A stretch of 64,000 bases of DNA from Veillonellaceae bacterium (GTDB lineage Bacteria; Bacillota; Negativicutes; Veillonellales; Dialisteraceae). The stretch is from positions 1,805,001 through 1,869,000 of the forward strand of contig DAJPGA010000001.1 in the NCBI GenBank assembly GCA_025992895.1. Direction: 5' to 3'. This document shows, piece by piece, positions 34,582 through 43,464 of the stretch (within the stretch, counting starts at the first letter, position 1; every line of letters begins with the position of its first letter). The position numbers and the translations under genes are program-made. The notes under the pieces were generated by a model. That model was not told the origin of the DNA. It was given only the letters and a program-made list of their open reading frames with translations, and made no database searches.

Positions 34582-35214
34582 TTAATAGCCCAGATCCTCA
34601 TTGATCAGGATAACTTCCATTTCAATATTTCTCATCTTCTTGTAGTAAATGGCAAGGACATTGCAGATTCTGTCAGGCGCACCGCAGTCATAGCATCGGT
34701 CTCCTCCCTGAAGCGAGCATCCGCATTTGTATCCATGGCGGAGAACGTTCTTCGGTGCAGCCACGTTTCTTGCACGGTAAATGGCCTCTTCCAGAGTCGG
34801 CATGATTTTATTGACCCCCAGGACAAAGTACACTTTTTTATGCCCGAAGAGCGAACCTGCCACTCTGTTTCCTGTACCGTCCACGTTGACCATGACGCCA
34901 GTTTCCGATGCGCCATTGACAGATGTCAGGAAAATATCCGTCACCATGGCTTTTCTCGCTAAATCAAGAAAAGCTTCGTTGCTCTTTTCAAACCCGTCTC
35001 TTTCCCTGTTGATCTGGTGTACATCAAATACGGTATTATGGCGGCTCAGTTTTTCATACATGCCCATTGACTGAAGTGTCAATGAATCCCCGAATCCCAC
35101 GGTCTCTCCGTCAATCTTCCCGTCGAGGTACTCTGCCGCTTCCCCGGCCGTTTCAAAGACGCTGCACTCGAAGCGATTGCGTTTAAATGCCCTTCTCGCT
35201 TTTTCCAGATCCAT
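34582..35214 (-). CDS. LUD-domain protein (LutC/YkgG-like)
   Basis: The 210-residue LUD (DUF162) domain includes VGFGDSLTLQSMG, FLTSVNGASETGVMVNVDGTGNRVAG and VYFVLGVNKIMPTLEEAI. A cysteine-rich segment follows (KCGCSLQGGDRCYDCGAPDRIC), which might bind metal. LUD proteins occur in lactate-oxidation complexes LutABC, but LutA and LutB are not adjacent, so a stand-alone role is possible. The ATG at 35214 follows AAGGAG. It lies just past a terminator that closes the YjiGH operon, so it is expressed by read-through or from a weak promoter not seen here. Confidence 0.85.
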   Translation of the reverse strand: MDLEKARRAFKRNRFECSVFETAGEAAEYLDGKIDGETVGFGDSLTLQSMGMYEKLSRHNTVFDVHQINRERDGFEKSNEAFLDLARKAMVTDIFLTSVNGASETGVMVNVDGTGNRVAGSLFGHKKVYFVLGVNKIMPTLEEAIYRARNVAAPKNVLRHGYKCGCSLQGGDRCYDCGAPDRICNVLAIYYKKMRNIEMEVILINEDLGY

Positions 35215-35232
35215 ATTCTTCTCCTTTTGCAT

Positions 35233-35268
35233 TAAATAAAGGGAAGCCCGAAACAGGCTTCCCTTCTA
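35233..35268 (-). terminator. Terminator after yjiG-like gene
   Basis: GGGAAGCC at 35241-35248 pairs with GGCTTCCC at 35256-35263, followed on the minus strand by TTTATTTAA. It lies between the YjiG-like gene and the LUD gene. Confidence 0.7.
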
Positions 35269-35269
35269 T

Positions 35270-35962
35270 TTATGCCTCCTCAGAAGGCAGTACTGATTCA
35301 GGATGTCTTCTGTGATAATACTTCAGATAAAAGCGGACGAAATTCGCACCGATAAATTTAACAACAATAATAAGAACTATAATCACGCCTACGGGCAACA
35401 CAGAGATAGGAAGAAGTGCCGCTCCGGAAGCGATGGTATTGTTGATGACGGCAGAGCCTGCATACTGATACGCAGCAAAAATCGTTCTTTCATCATCATT
35501 CATCATGCCCTCTTCATAAAGGTTCTTTGTCATGAAAGCGCCGATATCGGAACTGGTAAAGCTGGATATGAAGGCAAGTCCGGCCACGCCAGGAATTCCC
35601 AGAAGGAAACGGAGGAATGGCTGGAAGAGCTTGCCGGCAGCCTTCAAAGCTCCTAAATGCTCGCATGTTTCAATCAATCCCTGCGCGAGCATAGTGACCG
35701 GCACCATTGTCAATGCAAAGGCAAAACCTTCCCTTGCACCAAATCCGCCTGTTCCCTGCATTGCAATCTTCGCACCATCGGCATGGCCAAACTGCCCCAT
35801 CAGGTTCATCAGGTCGAATGCTTTCAGGAAATTATCCTGATGCGCTACAAGCCCTGAAAAGGAGATGATCAGGAAAGCGAGGGATAGCCATCCTTTCCAT
35901 GTCACCTTGTATTCATTTTCCTTCTGCAGCGCTTCCTGTTTATTTTCTTTCGATTCACTCAT
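35270..35962 (-). CDS. yjiG: YjiG-like membrane protein (nucleoside-recognition/Gate domain)
   Basis: The 230 residues have four to six hydrophobic segments and the Gate-domain pattern (VAGLAFISSFTSSDIGAFMT, AGSAVINNTIASGAALLP). It pairs with the YjiH-like gene upstream (13 nt). In E. coli yjiH and yjiG flank the isoaspartyl dipeptidase iadA. Here the partners are two M20 peptidases, suggesting transport or export linked to peptide breakdown. Function is inferred only. Confidence 0.8.
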   Translation of the reverse strand: MSESKENKQEALQKENEYKVTWKGWLSLAFLIISFSGLVAHQDNFLKAFDLMNLMGQFGHADGAKIAMQGTGGFGAREGFAFALTMVPVTMLAQGLIETCEHLGALKAAGKLFQPFLRFLLGIPGVAGLAFISSFTSSDIGAFMTKNLYEEGMMNDDERTIFAAYQYAGSAVINNTIASGAALLPISVLPVGVIIVLIIVVKFIGANFVRFYLKYYHRRHPESVLPSEEA

Positions 35963-35975
35963 TGGCTGTTCCTCC

Positions 35976-36473
35976 TCAGTATCCCATTAAAACAAGCACG
36001 AGACGCGTCAGGAACATGACAATAACAGCGTCAATGATCGGCGTTGCAAACATGACCGGATAATAAAGAGCGCGCACTTTGCATACTAAAACGATTCTGG
36101 CAAAATGCCCGATCAGCGTTCCCATCGTAATGCATGCAGGAAACAGGATTGTTGCTTCTACCGCGGTCAGATTTCCGCTCATATACATGCCGGCAGCCGT
36201 AGCACAGCCTGCAGCTTTTGCGAAGAACGCCGCCAGAAGGACGACGGAAGCTTCACCCGGAAGTCCAAAAATTCCCATGACCGGGGCCAGCAGCTTTCCA
36301 ATCAGCGGCATAATCCCTGACAGGTTCAAGAAGGTAATCAGCGTATACGCCATGACCATTGCCGGAGCAATTAGTTCAACGGTAATGTAAAACCCCTTCT
36401 TGGCTCCCCTCATAAAATATTCCGGAAGTGACAAATCCTCTTCTTTTTTTACTTCTGCTTTTGCTGCTGCCAT
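35976..36473 (-). CDS. yjiH: YjiH-like membrane protein (nucleoside-recognition/Gate domain)
   Basis: The 165-residue membrane protein has a charged N-terminus followed by about four segments and a Gate-domain core (GIMPLIGKLLAPVMGIFGLPGEAS, ACITMGTLIGH). This is shorter than full YjiH proteins, so it represents the Gate half. It lies 14 nt after an M20 peptidase gene and 13 nt before the YjiG-like gene, all in one operon. Confidence 0.78.
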   Translation of the reverse strand: MAAAKAEVKKEEDLSLPEYFMRGAKKGFYITVELIAPAMVMAYTLITFLNLSGIMPLIGKLLAPVMGIFGLPGEASVVLLAAFFAKAAGCATAAGMYMSGNLTAVEATILFPACITMGTLIGHFARIVLVCKVRALYYPVMFATPIIDAVIVMFLTRLVLVLMGY

Positions 36474-36487
36474 ACTGCTATTCTCCT

Positions 36488-37636
36488 TTAAACTTCATTC
36501 ATTTTTAAAATAACGGCGCCAAGGAGCTTTGCTCTTTCAAACAGGCTGTCCTTAAGCGCATATTCATCTCTTGTATGATTGAACCGGCCTTTGACACCCA
36601 TGGCGCAGACGGTCGGAACTCCGGCATACACAACATATCCCGAATCACTGCCGCCGCCTACAAGCTTTCCTTCTGACACGGGGATCCCGTTTTCTTCTCC
36701 AGTCTTCTTTACAAGTTCGAACAGCTTCTTGTTGTCTTCTGTCATTTTCATGGGAAGCATGCCTTCATGGTATAAAAGGAGCTCTGTCTTCGTTCCTTCT
36801 ATGTAGGTATGATTCAAGACCTTGAGAAGTTCTTCCTTGACGAATGGTGAAATATCCGGATCCTGGAAACGGATATCCCCTTCTACTTCACAGTAGTCCG
36901 GAATGGCGTTTGATACGGTGCCGCCCTTAATGGTCCCGACATTGAACGTAATTCCCTTATCCCAGTCTGTCATATTCTGGATATCATCAATCTTCTTTGC
37001 CATTTCCCAAATGGCGCTTCTGCCCTGGCGCGGATTATTTCCTGCGTGAGCCGCAATGCCATGCACGGCAGCCTTGAATACGACACCGCCTTTTCTGCCA
37101 ATGACAAGTGAATCATCTTCGTACCCTGTCTCGCAATTAAAGCAGGCTGCGCATCCCCTGGCTTCGCGCTGCAGCATAACAGTTGCTTTCGATCCGTTAT
37201 GGGCGATTTCTTCATCAGAAACAAGAATCACCTTTAATGGACGTCCGGAAAACCCCACACTGTGAAGCGCTTTCAATGCAGAAAGCATAACGGCAACGCC
37301 GCCTTTCATATCCAGTGCGCCGGGTCCCGTGACACGATTTCCTTCTACGGTAAACGGCCTCCTAGCTGCCTCGCCGACAGGAAATACAGTATCCATATGC
37401 CCCAAAAGGAGGACGGGCGCACGGGAATCTCCAGGGAATTCAGCAATCAGCGCCTTCCCTTCCTCATCCCACCTGGCGTCCCCGCCTGCTTCTTCCAGTT
37501 CTTTGGATACTCTTTTGGCGACAAGGTCTACACCTTCCCGGTAAGAGGCAGGACTGTCCTGATTGACGAGATCCTGCCAGAGATCCATCATCTGGGCTTT
37601 ATGGTCATCTATATAAGCAAATACATCCTCTTTCAT
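36488..37636 (-). CDS. M20 metallopeptidase, carboxypeptidase G2-like (copy a)
   Basis: The 382-residue two-zinc peptidase contains metal motif LGHMDTVFP (His80, Asp82), GALDMKGGV with bridging Asp, VSDEEIAHNGS with catalytic/metal Glu, ETG, and a final RFNHTRDEY with the last His. The inserted dimerisation domain lies between about 175 and 290 (GIAAHAGNNPRQGRSA). Family members remove C-terminal Glu or cleave dipeptides, and the true substrate is unknown. It is 25 nt downstream of a paralogue and 14 nt upstream of YjiH. Confidence 0.9.
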   Translation of the reverse strand: MKEDVFAYIDDHKAQMMDLWQDLVNQDSPASYREGVDLVAKRVSKELEEAGGDARWDEEGKALIAEFPGDSRAPVLLLGHMDTVFPVGEAARRPFTVEGNRVTGPGALDMKGGVAVMLSALKALHSVGFSGRPLKVILVSDEEIAHNGSKATVMLQREARGCAACFNCETGYEDDSLVIGRKGGVVFKAAVHGIAAHAGNNPRQGRSAIWEMAKKIDDIQNMTDWDKGITFNVGTIKGGTVSNAIPDYCEVEGDIRFQDPDISPFVKEELLKVLNHTYIEGTKTELLLYHEGMLPMKMTEDNKKLFELVKKTGEENGIPVSEGKLVGGGSDSGYVVYAGVPTVCAMGVKGRFNHTRDEYALKDSLFERAKLLGAVILKMNEV

Positions 37637-37661
37637 ACGATTCCCCCGATTCTTTTTCGGA

Positions 37662-38813
37662 TTAGAGCTCAGACAGAAGTGCCATCAGCAGTTTTGTTCT
37701 TTCAAAGAGAGATTCTTCCTCTGCCCATTCTCTTTCGGTATGGTTAAACTGTCCTCTGACGCCCAGTGCGCAAAGAGTCGGGATACCGCAGGCAGTCAGG
37801 TGTGCGGAATCACTGCCGCCGCCGACAGCAATTGCCTTTGCTTTCGGGAATCCATATTTTTCTGCAATAGCTTCAGCTCTTTCAAACAGTTTTTCAGAGC
37901 TCTCCAGTCTTTCCATCGGTGGGAATACAACGAGCTTCTTGCAGCAGGTTGTTGTCGATTCCACGTACTGCTTCTTGGCGATTTTCTGGAAAGCCTTCTC
38001 AATGCGTTCCATTCCGGCTGTCGTCTTGAAACGGACATCCACCTTCACCCAGGCATGTTCCGGTACAGCATTGGCTACAGTGCCTCCGGCAATAACGCCG
38101 CAGTTGACCGTCGTGCCTTCCTGCCAGTCTGTTTCAGCCTGGATATCAAGGATCTTATGAGCCAGTTCTTCCACAGCACTTCTTCCGTCTTCCGGATTAT
38201 TGCCTGCATGGGCACCTACGCCGTCCACTTCGAAGAGGTACTGGGCAACGCCCTTTCTCTCGATAACAACGCTGTTGTCCACAAAACCTGTTTCCAGATT
38301 GAATCCCATGACAGCGCCCTTGGCTTCTTTTTCGTAATCAGCAGATGCTGTGGAATTTCCATGAGCGACTTCTTCATCGCCTGCAAGGATGATTTTGATG
38401 CGGTAACGGTTATAACCGGCTTCCAGAAGGAAACGTACTGCATAAAGAAGGATCGTTACGCCGCCCTTCATATCAAGGACGCCCGGACCTGTTACCTTTC
38501 CGTCTTTAATGGTAAACGGTCTTGCTGCCGCTGTCCCGTCGCCGAACACCGTGTCCATATGACCTGTCAGAACAATGAACGGCTTACTTGCATCACCGTA
38601 CTCCGCAACAAGCATATTGCCTGCCTTTTCGTATTCATGGAACCAGACTTTGAATCCGCATTTTTCCAGGAAATCTCTTACATCGCGGCCTACACCATCG
38701 ACGCCTGCCTTGTTTCCTGATCCGCAGTCTCTGTCTACCAGAAGCTTCCAGGTATCCACCATAGCTTCACGATTCTGATCTACCTTATCAAATAACTGAA
38801 CAACATCTTCCAT
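37662..38813 (-). CDS. M20 metallopeptidase, carboxypeptidase G2-like (copy b)
   Basis: This paralogue of 383 residues shares the layout of copy a: LTGHMDTVFGDG, GVLDMKGGV, LAGDEEVAHGNS, ETGFVDN, VGAHAGNNPEDGRSA and RGQFNHTEREW. It is the first gene of the operon M20b-M20a-yjiH-yjiG. A LuxR-type regulator is encoded just upstream in the same direction behind its own terminator. AAGGAGG lies upstream of the ATG. Confidence 0.9.
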   Translation of the reverse strand: MEDVVQLFDKVDQNREAMVDTWKLLVDRDCGSGNKAGVDGVGRDVRDFLEKCGFKVWFHEYEKAGNMLVAEYGDASKPFIVLTGHMDTVFGDGTAAARPFTIKDGKVTGPGVLDMKGGVTILLYAVRFLLEAGYNRYRIKIILAGDEEVAHGNSTASADYEKEAKGAVMGFNLETGFVDNSVVIERKGVAQYLFEVDGVGAHAGNNPEDGRSAVEELAHKILDIQAETDWQEGTTVNCGVIAGGTVANAVPEHAWVKVDVRFKTTAGMERIEKAFQKIAKKQYVESTTTCCKKLVVFPPMERLESSEKLFERAEAIAEKYGFPKAKAIAVGGGSDSAHLTACGIPTLCALGVRGQFNHTEREWAEEESLFERTKLLMALLSEL

Positions 38814-38915
38814 ACTTCCCAGCCTCCTTGTGCTTATCCGCTTTGCGGCCTAAACTTTTATTCAAATTGATATGGCAGTTGTCTGGGTATGTAACCCGCA
38901 GCTACTATATCTATG

Positions 38916-38944
38916 ATTATATGTCATCCTACTCTTTTTAACAA
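38916..38944 (-). promoter_or_regulatory. Promoter of the M20-YjiHG operon
   Basis: Minus strand TTGTTA at 38939-38944, 17-nt spacer, consensus TATAAT at 38916-38921. The leader is about 95 nt. Confidence 0.7.
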
Positions 38945-39012
38945 AGTGAAAATTGTAATAAGAGCCGACATTGTAGATAAATTTCATTTTATGATTTTTC
39001 ACATTCGCCCAT

Positions 39013-39038
39013 GAAAAAAAGCAGCCATAACGGCTGCG
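39013..39038 (-). terminator. Terminator of the LuxR-type regulator gene
   Basis: GCAGCC at 39021-39026 pairs with GGCTGC at 39032-39037, followed on the minus strand by seven Ts. Confidence 0.85.
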
Positions 39039-39046
39039 CTGATGTA

Positions 39047-39751
39047 TTATTTTTTTGATCTTGGCTGGCTCCGGGCTCTTGCAAGAAGCTGGGATCTGTT
39101 CTCCACATGAAAATGATGCATCAATTCCTCGACATGGTAGCGGACTGTGCGCGGACTGATGTCGAGCGTTTCTCCGATTTCCTTATACGTTTTCCCATCG
39201 CAAAGTTCGGAAAGAATCTGCTTCTGGCGGCGCGTCAGATCGACATCGGTCTTGAACCCTTCCATTGCAAGAAGCGTCCTGGCATATTCGTAATTGGCCC
39301 GGCCGGCAGTAATGGCAAATTTCTCATCCTTGCCGACAGCAAACCAGGGATTGGACGCATGAATATGCGTGATGAAAATATGCTCCCCGTCTCTTCTCAT
39401 CAGCATGGTCACTCTCTGCACTTCACTGATGACCAGTTTGTACTCCTGAGGCACATAGACATGGCATTCACAAAGAACAAGGCACGCGTTTTCCCCAATC
39501 ATCTGCGTGTCATACCGGTCGCCATCCACCTTCATCATCGGAATTTCCTTACGAGCCTGCTTCCTGATGTAATAATCCCGTGCTTCTGCCTCTGTACGGT
39601 TGAATTCAGGCGCCATATATCCGATCCAGCTGAATCCCTGCGGATCCGCCAGATCAAGCAGCTCTTTTACGGTGGCAGACTTGTCATACCATTTATGAAT
39701 AAAGTTTTTTGCAACGTCTGCGGACTTCTCCCGAAAGTCTTTATTATCCAT
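39047..39751 (-). CDS. LuxR-type transcription regulator with SnoaL/NTF2-like N-terminal domain
   Basis: The 234-residue protein has a clear C-terminal LuxR HTH (about residues 170-228: LTRRQKQILSELCDGKTYKEIG, DISPRTVRYHVEELMHHFHVENRS). The N-terminal 140 residues (start ADVAKNFIHKWYDKS, repeated beta strands with MIGENACLVLCECHVYV and HIFITHIHASNPWF) look like the cone-shaped SnoaL/NTF2 fold, which can hold a small ligand. It is not a PAS, GAF or receiver domain. A natural target is the M20-YjiHG operon just downstream, but that is inference. GGGGAG precedes the ATG. Confidence 0.8.
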   Translation of the reverse strand: MDNKDFREKSADVAKNFIHKWYDKSATVKELLDLADPQGFSWIGYMAPEFNRTEAEARDYYIRKQARKEIPMMKVDGDRYDTQMIGENACLVLCECHVYVPQEYKLVISEVQRVTMLMRRDGEHIFITHIHASNPWFAVGKDEKFAITAGRANYEYARTLLAMEGFKTDVDLTRRQKQILSELCDGKTYKEIGETLDISPRTVRYHVEELMHHFHVENRSQLLARARSQPRSKK

Positions 39752-39911
39752 TGGTTACTCCCCACAATCCGATATGTAGCATAACGTACATTTTGCATTA
39801 ATTTGCTTTATTTCTCTCTATTGTATCGAATTTAAGCCAATAAGAACACTGTCATTTATGACAGTGAGGATAATTTTGACCCTTAATCTTTTTTATAAGC
39901 CATTATGCATT

Positions 39912-39951
39912 ATAAAAAGCTCTGACCAGGATTTGACCGAATCAGAGCTTT
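39912..39951 (-). terminator. Terminator of the aminotransferase gene
   Basis: AAAGCTCTGA at 39916-39925 pairs perfectly with TCAGAGCTTT at 39942-39951, followed on the minus strand by T5. Confidence 0.85.
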
Positions 39952-39980
39952 TATACTTACTTCAGGCAAATGAGCCCTTT

Positions 39981-41111
39981 TTAATCTTTCGCGATTCTTT
40001 TTATGAATTCACTGACAGCCGCAAGCCCGTTTTTCAAGGTTTCCCTGTCTGCAGCGTAGCCGATTCTCATGGAATGCGGTTCTTCGAAGCAGTCACCGGG
40101 TGTAACGAATGCACCTGTTTCATGATACATATCACGGCAGAAGTCATAGGAGTCCATAGGAAGATCGTAGTAGACAAGAGAAGTCGTACCTGCCTTCGGA
40201 CGTACGTAGGAAACATGCGGTTCACTCTTGACCCACGCATCGAGGACGGAAAGGTTTTCACGGATCAGAGCCCTGTTGCGTGAAAGGATCTCATCTTTGT
40301 GGCTGAGAGCCAGAGCGGCAATCGTTTCATCAATCATGCCGCAGCTGATCAGATCATAGTCCCTGTGGCTCCTGCATGCAGCAAGAACAGATGGATCCTT
40401 TGTAGCAATCCAGCCAAGGCGTACACCGGCAAGGGAGAATACTTTGGACATGGAGCTGACGGAAATGCCTTTTTCATAAAGATCCGTAGCAGAAGGAGAC
40501 CAGACATCTTCCTGTGTGAGGTGGCGGTAAACTTCATCGACCATCAGGTATGCGCCGCATTCCCTGGCGATTTCCACGATTTCCTTAAGAAGGGTTTCAT
40601 CCATCAATGCACCGGTCGGGTTGTTAGGGTTATTGAGGCAGATCATCTTCGTTCCCTTGACAGCGAGACGTCTGAGTTCATCGAGGTCAGGCAGGTAGTT
40701 CTTATCTTTTTCCAGATGCATGACTTTGACATCTGCGCCAAGAGATGCAGGAATGGAATACAGCTGCTGGTAGGTCGGCATGACGGAAATGACGCGGTCG
40801 CCCGGTTCCACGATGGAATAGAACAGATGGTGGTTTGCCCCTGCTGCGCCATGGCAGGTCACGATTTCATCTGTGTTCACATTTTTGTAAAGAGAAGCGA
40901 TTCCCTTCAAAAGTTCCGGCTTGCTGTAGATATCCCCGTATGTCAGTCTTCTGGCACAGATATCATCCAGGAATTTCTTCTTGTCTGTATGTGTCAGTTC
41001 AAAAAGTTTATCCAGTGAAATGGAATCCACGCAGGTTTCCGCTATATTATATTTCGCACCGACTTCATACTCATTCATCCATTCTTCCACGGCAAATGGA
41101 GCAATTTTCAT
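39981..41111 (-). CDS. Class I/II PLP-dependent aminotransferase
   Basis: The 376-residue fold-type I aminotransferase has CHGAAGANHHLFYSI, CLNNPNNPTGALM at about 158-170, Asp192 and Tyr195 for the pyridine ring, the Schiff-base Lys223 in SSMSKVFSLAGVRLGW, and a C-terminal substrate arginine near SMRIGYA. The closest remembered relatives are capreomycidine synthase-like and AspC-type enzymes, so the amino acid used is unknown. The ATG at 41111 follows AAAGGATGG. The gene is preceded by a promoter, a structured leader and an intrinsic terminator, suggesting attenuation. Confidence 0.88.
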   Translation of the reverse strand: MKIAPFAVEEWMNEYEVGAKYNIAETCVDSISLDKLFELTHTDKKKFLDDICARRLTYGDIYSKPELLKGIASLYKNVNTDEIVTCHGAAGANHHLFYSIVEPGDRVISVMPTYQQLYSIPASLGADVKVMHLEKDKNYLPDLDELRRLAVKGTKMICLNNPNNPTGALMDETLLKEIVEIARECGAYLMVDEVYRHLTQEDVWSPSATDLYEKGISVSSMSKVFSLAGVRLGWIATKDPSVLAACRSHRDYDLISCGMIDETIAALALSHKDEILSRNRALIRENLSVLDAWVKSEPHVSYVRPKAGTTSLVYYDLPMDSYDFCRDMYHETGAFVTPGDCFEEPHSMRIGYAADRETLKNGLAAVSEFIKRIAKD

Positions 41112-41148
41112 AACAATCCATCCTTTCATTAATGACCATCACTTAGAA

Positions 41149-41222
41149 AAAAAGGTGCTCCAAGATCTTCCTTGTAACGCCGAAGCGCCGTACCTGCGGA
41201 AAATCTTGAAACACCTTTTTAC
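41149..41222 (-). terminator. Terminator-like hairpin in the aminotransferase leader (attenuator candidate)
   Basis: On the minus strand AAAAAGGTG..CAAGAT.TTCC pairs with GGAA.ATCTTG..CACCTTTTTTT around an inner GGCGC/TTCGGCG hairpin, ending in a long T-run about 40 nt upstream of the start codon. It lies between a promoter and the gene it precedes. Confidence 0.7.
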
Positions 41223-41269
41223 GTCCCCATCCGGTGACAGGGACAGTGTGGATATACATTTATGGAATT

Positions 41270-41298
41270 AAGTTACCATATCCTGCATTTCTTTGCAA
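41270..41298 (-). promoter_or_regulatory. Promoter of the aminotransferase gene
   Basis: Minus strand TTGCAA at 41293-41298, 17-nt spacer, TAACTT at 41270-41275, upstream of the attenuator-like hairpin. Confidence 0.55.
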
Positions 41299-41316
41299 GT
41301 TCTTACATTATAAATT

Positions 41317-42397
41317 CTACTTCAGAAGCTGCGGACCGGTTTTTGCTTCTCTTTTTGAAAGCCATTCGCTCCACTTCATATGGTATCCCGTCTTGTGATT
41401 CTGCTGTACATACTCATAGAAAGCTTTGATCATTTTAGCCTTCTCTTTGTAGTATGGGTTCTTCCACTGGTTCGTGCCGTTACCTTCGTAATTGACGATA
41501 TTTCCGCCAATGGCATGCTGTCGTTCAAGAATCGTTTCCATCGGAAGCTGCGGGTTCCGCATCATGTCATACATGGCCATGAAGGCAGTCGTTCTTCCCT
41601 TTCCTGCTTCGCAGTGGAAATGAAGCCAGCTGTCTTTGGGCAGGCGTCTGTAGAGCGCAATCATCTGGTCAATCGTATCCGGATCCGGCCAGATATGATC
41701 TGTAGCAGGAATGCGGACATAGCGGATGCCTAATTCGCGCGTCAGTTCTTTCTCCGTTGAAGCCTCAGAAACGGTCAGCGGCTGAAAACGGTCTTCGCGC
41801 ACTCTTGCCCCCGGAGGACTGATCATGATTGTCTTCCCCGGGAGGAAGGCAAATGTCCGGTTTTCTTCTGCCAGGATTTGATCGAGGCTTTTCCCGACAT
41901 TGCCCCAGTTCCTCTTGCCGTACCGGCTAATCGCCTCACCATTGGCGAAGCCGTGCGTTTCCTGCTTGAGATCGATGTCATAGATCGGGCCCTTCGTATG
42001 CTTCCTGATTTCCTTGATCAATCCGCGGAATCCGTCAGCAGAAGGCTGGGCGCTTCCAGAAATATGAAGAGCTTCAAGTCCCTGATACATCTTTTCCCCC
42101 GGCATGTTTCTTGACAAAAGGATCAGAAGTGCTGCGGAAATTCACTGGAAATTTTTCCCCTACCGGCGCATCGAGCCGCCAGACTTTTGCTTCATAGGGA
42201 GTTCTTGCTGCATTGGCATAACGGATATTGGGATTCAGGATGACCTGTGGTGCTGCAGGAACCATTTCCTGCTGAGCCGTCACGACTTCATGCGGCGCTC
42301 CTGACAGATCAGCGGCCCCTGCTGCTCCCCATCCCATAGAGAGGCAAAGGGAAACTGCGGCTCCCAAGTAAAGTAAACGTTTTGCTGCCCGGTTCAT
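41317..42397 (-). pseudogene. PTP-like phytase (inositol-phosphate phosphatase), frameshifted
   Basis: Two frames together give the full architecture of a Selenomonas-type cysteine phytase. The N-terminal frame (start ATG 42397, Shine-Dalgarno GGGGG) has a signal peptide ending GAAGA and continues VWRLDAPVGEKFPVNFRST. The C-terminal frame (from about 42100) continues GLEALHISGSAQPS and carries the P-loop HCEAGKGRTTAF and ATDHIWPDPDTID. The switch lies at a run of five G (minus strand; 42096-42100). Four Gs would join the frames as HAGEKMYQGLEAL. The enzyme removes phosphates from inositol hexakisphosphate outside the cytoplasm. It may be a true pseudogene, a phase variant, or a base-calling error. 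Confidence 0.85.
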
Positions 42398-42626
42398 ATA
42401 CATCCCCCATTCCAAATTCCTGATTCTTATCAACACGATATTCTTACTACCAGTATACACTTTCGCCGCGAGGAAATCAGCAGGATTCATTGATGAAGGT
42501 AACAGCAGATTCCTGTATTAAACGCTTCAGCCTGAAGTGTTACAATAAAGACAGCCCGACGGAGCTTTTACTCTTACGGCTCCCATGAAAGCCATTTCTG
42601 TTATTTTTGTTCAGGAGGGATGCATC

Positions 42627-43454
42627 ATGAAAAGCGGTATTTACACAGTCAGCGACGGCACTCACATTTACTATGAAAGAGAAGGAAAGGGACGCTCCAT
42701 TGTTCTGATTCACGGCTGGGGCTGCTCAGGCCGTTTCTACAAGAAAAATGTGGAAGGATTAAAAGACAGGTATGAAGTCATTACCATGGATATGAGAGGC
42801 CATGGCCGGTCTTCCAAGATGCTTGACGGATACTCCATCGACCGTATGGCCAAGGATATCCATGAAGTCATTGAATACCTGGGACTGAAGGATGTCCTGC
42901 TCATGGGCTGGTCCATGGGCGGCCCGACCATGCTCTCCTACTGGAAGCAGTTCGGGAAAGACCGCGGCCATCTGGCTGGCCTTGGACTAATTGATATGAC
43001 GCCATTCCCGTTCAGCCCGGGTGAATGGAATTCCCACAGCCTCAGGAATTACAATACGGAAGGTTTCAACCAGTTCGCAAAATCAATCCAGACCGACCAT
43101 GCTGCTTTTGTCAAAGCATTCTCGCAGAATATTTTCCAGGGAGGAAAAATCCCGGAAGGATTTGACTGGATGAAGGATGAAATGATGAAACTTCCGGTTC
43201 CGATAGGAATTGCGCTCTACTGTGATTACTGCTACAGCGATTACACTGACGTCCTTGGTACGATCACCGTTCCAACCATCGTTCTTTCCTCCAACAGCGG
43301 CATTTTCCCGCGGAGCATAGAACAGGGGACCTGGATTGCTTCCCAGATCCCGCATGGGGAATTCGTTCCTTTCGAAAAAGGCGGACACCTCCTCTTCTGG
43401 CTTGAATCTGAAAAATTCAACAAGGCAGTTTCCTCCTTCTTCGATAAAATCTAA
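42627..43454 (+). CDS. Alpha/beta hydrolase
   Basis: This 275-residue alpha/beta hydrolase has HGWGCSGRFY near the oxyanion hole, the strand MDMRGHGRSS, the nucleophile elbow GWSMGG (Ser about 103), and a C-terminal KGGHLLFW with the catalytic His. A cap domain lies between about 130 and 205. It is similar in shape to non-haem peroxidase/esterase types. The substrate is unknown. The ATG at 42627 follows AGGAGGG. It is a single-gene unit ending in a strong bidirectional terminator. Confidence 0.9.
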   Translation: MKSGIYTVSDGTHIYYEREGKGRSIVLIHGWGCSGRFYKKNVEGLKDRYEVITMDMRGHGRSSKMLDGYSIDRMAKDIHEVIEYLGLKDVLLMGWSMGGPTMLSYWKQFGKDRGHLAGLGLIDMTPFPFSPGEWNSHSLRNYNTEGFNQFAKSIQTDHAAFVKAFSQNIFQGGKIPEGFDWMKDEMMKLPVPIGIALYCDYCYSDYTDVLGTITVPTIVLSSNSGIFPRSIEQGTWIASQIPHGEFVPFEKGGHLLFWLESEKFNKAVSSFFDKI

Positions 43455-43464
43455 AATTTCATAA

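Noticed and set aside
34582..35214. LutABC lactate oxidation operon
   Set aside because: Only the LUD protein is present; neighbours are unrelated to LutA or LutB.
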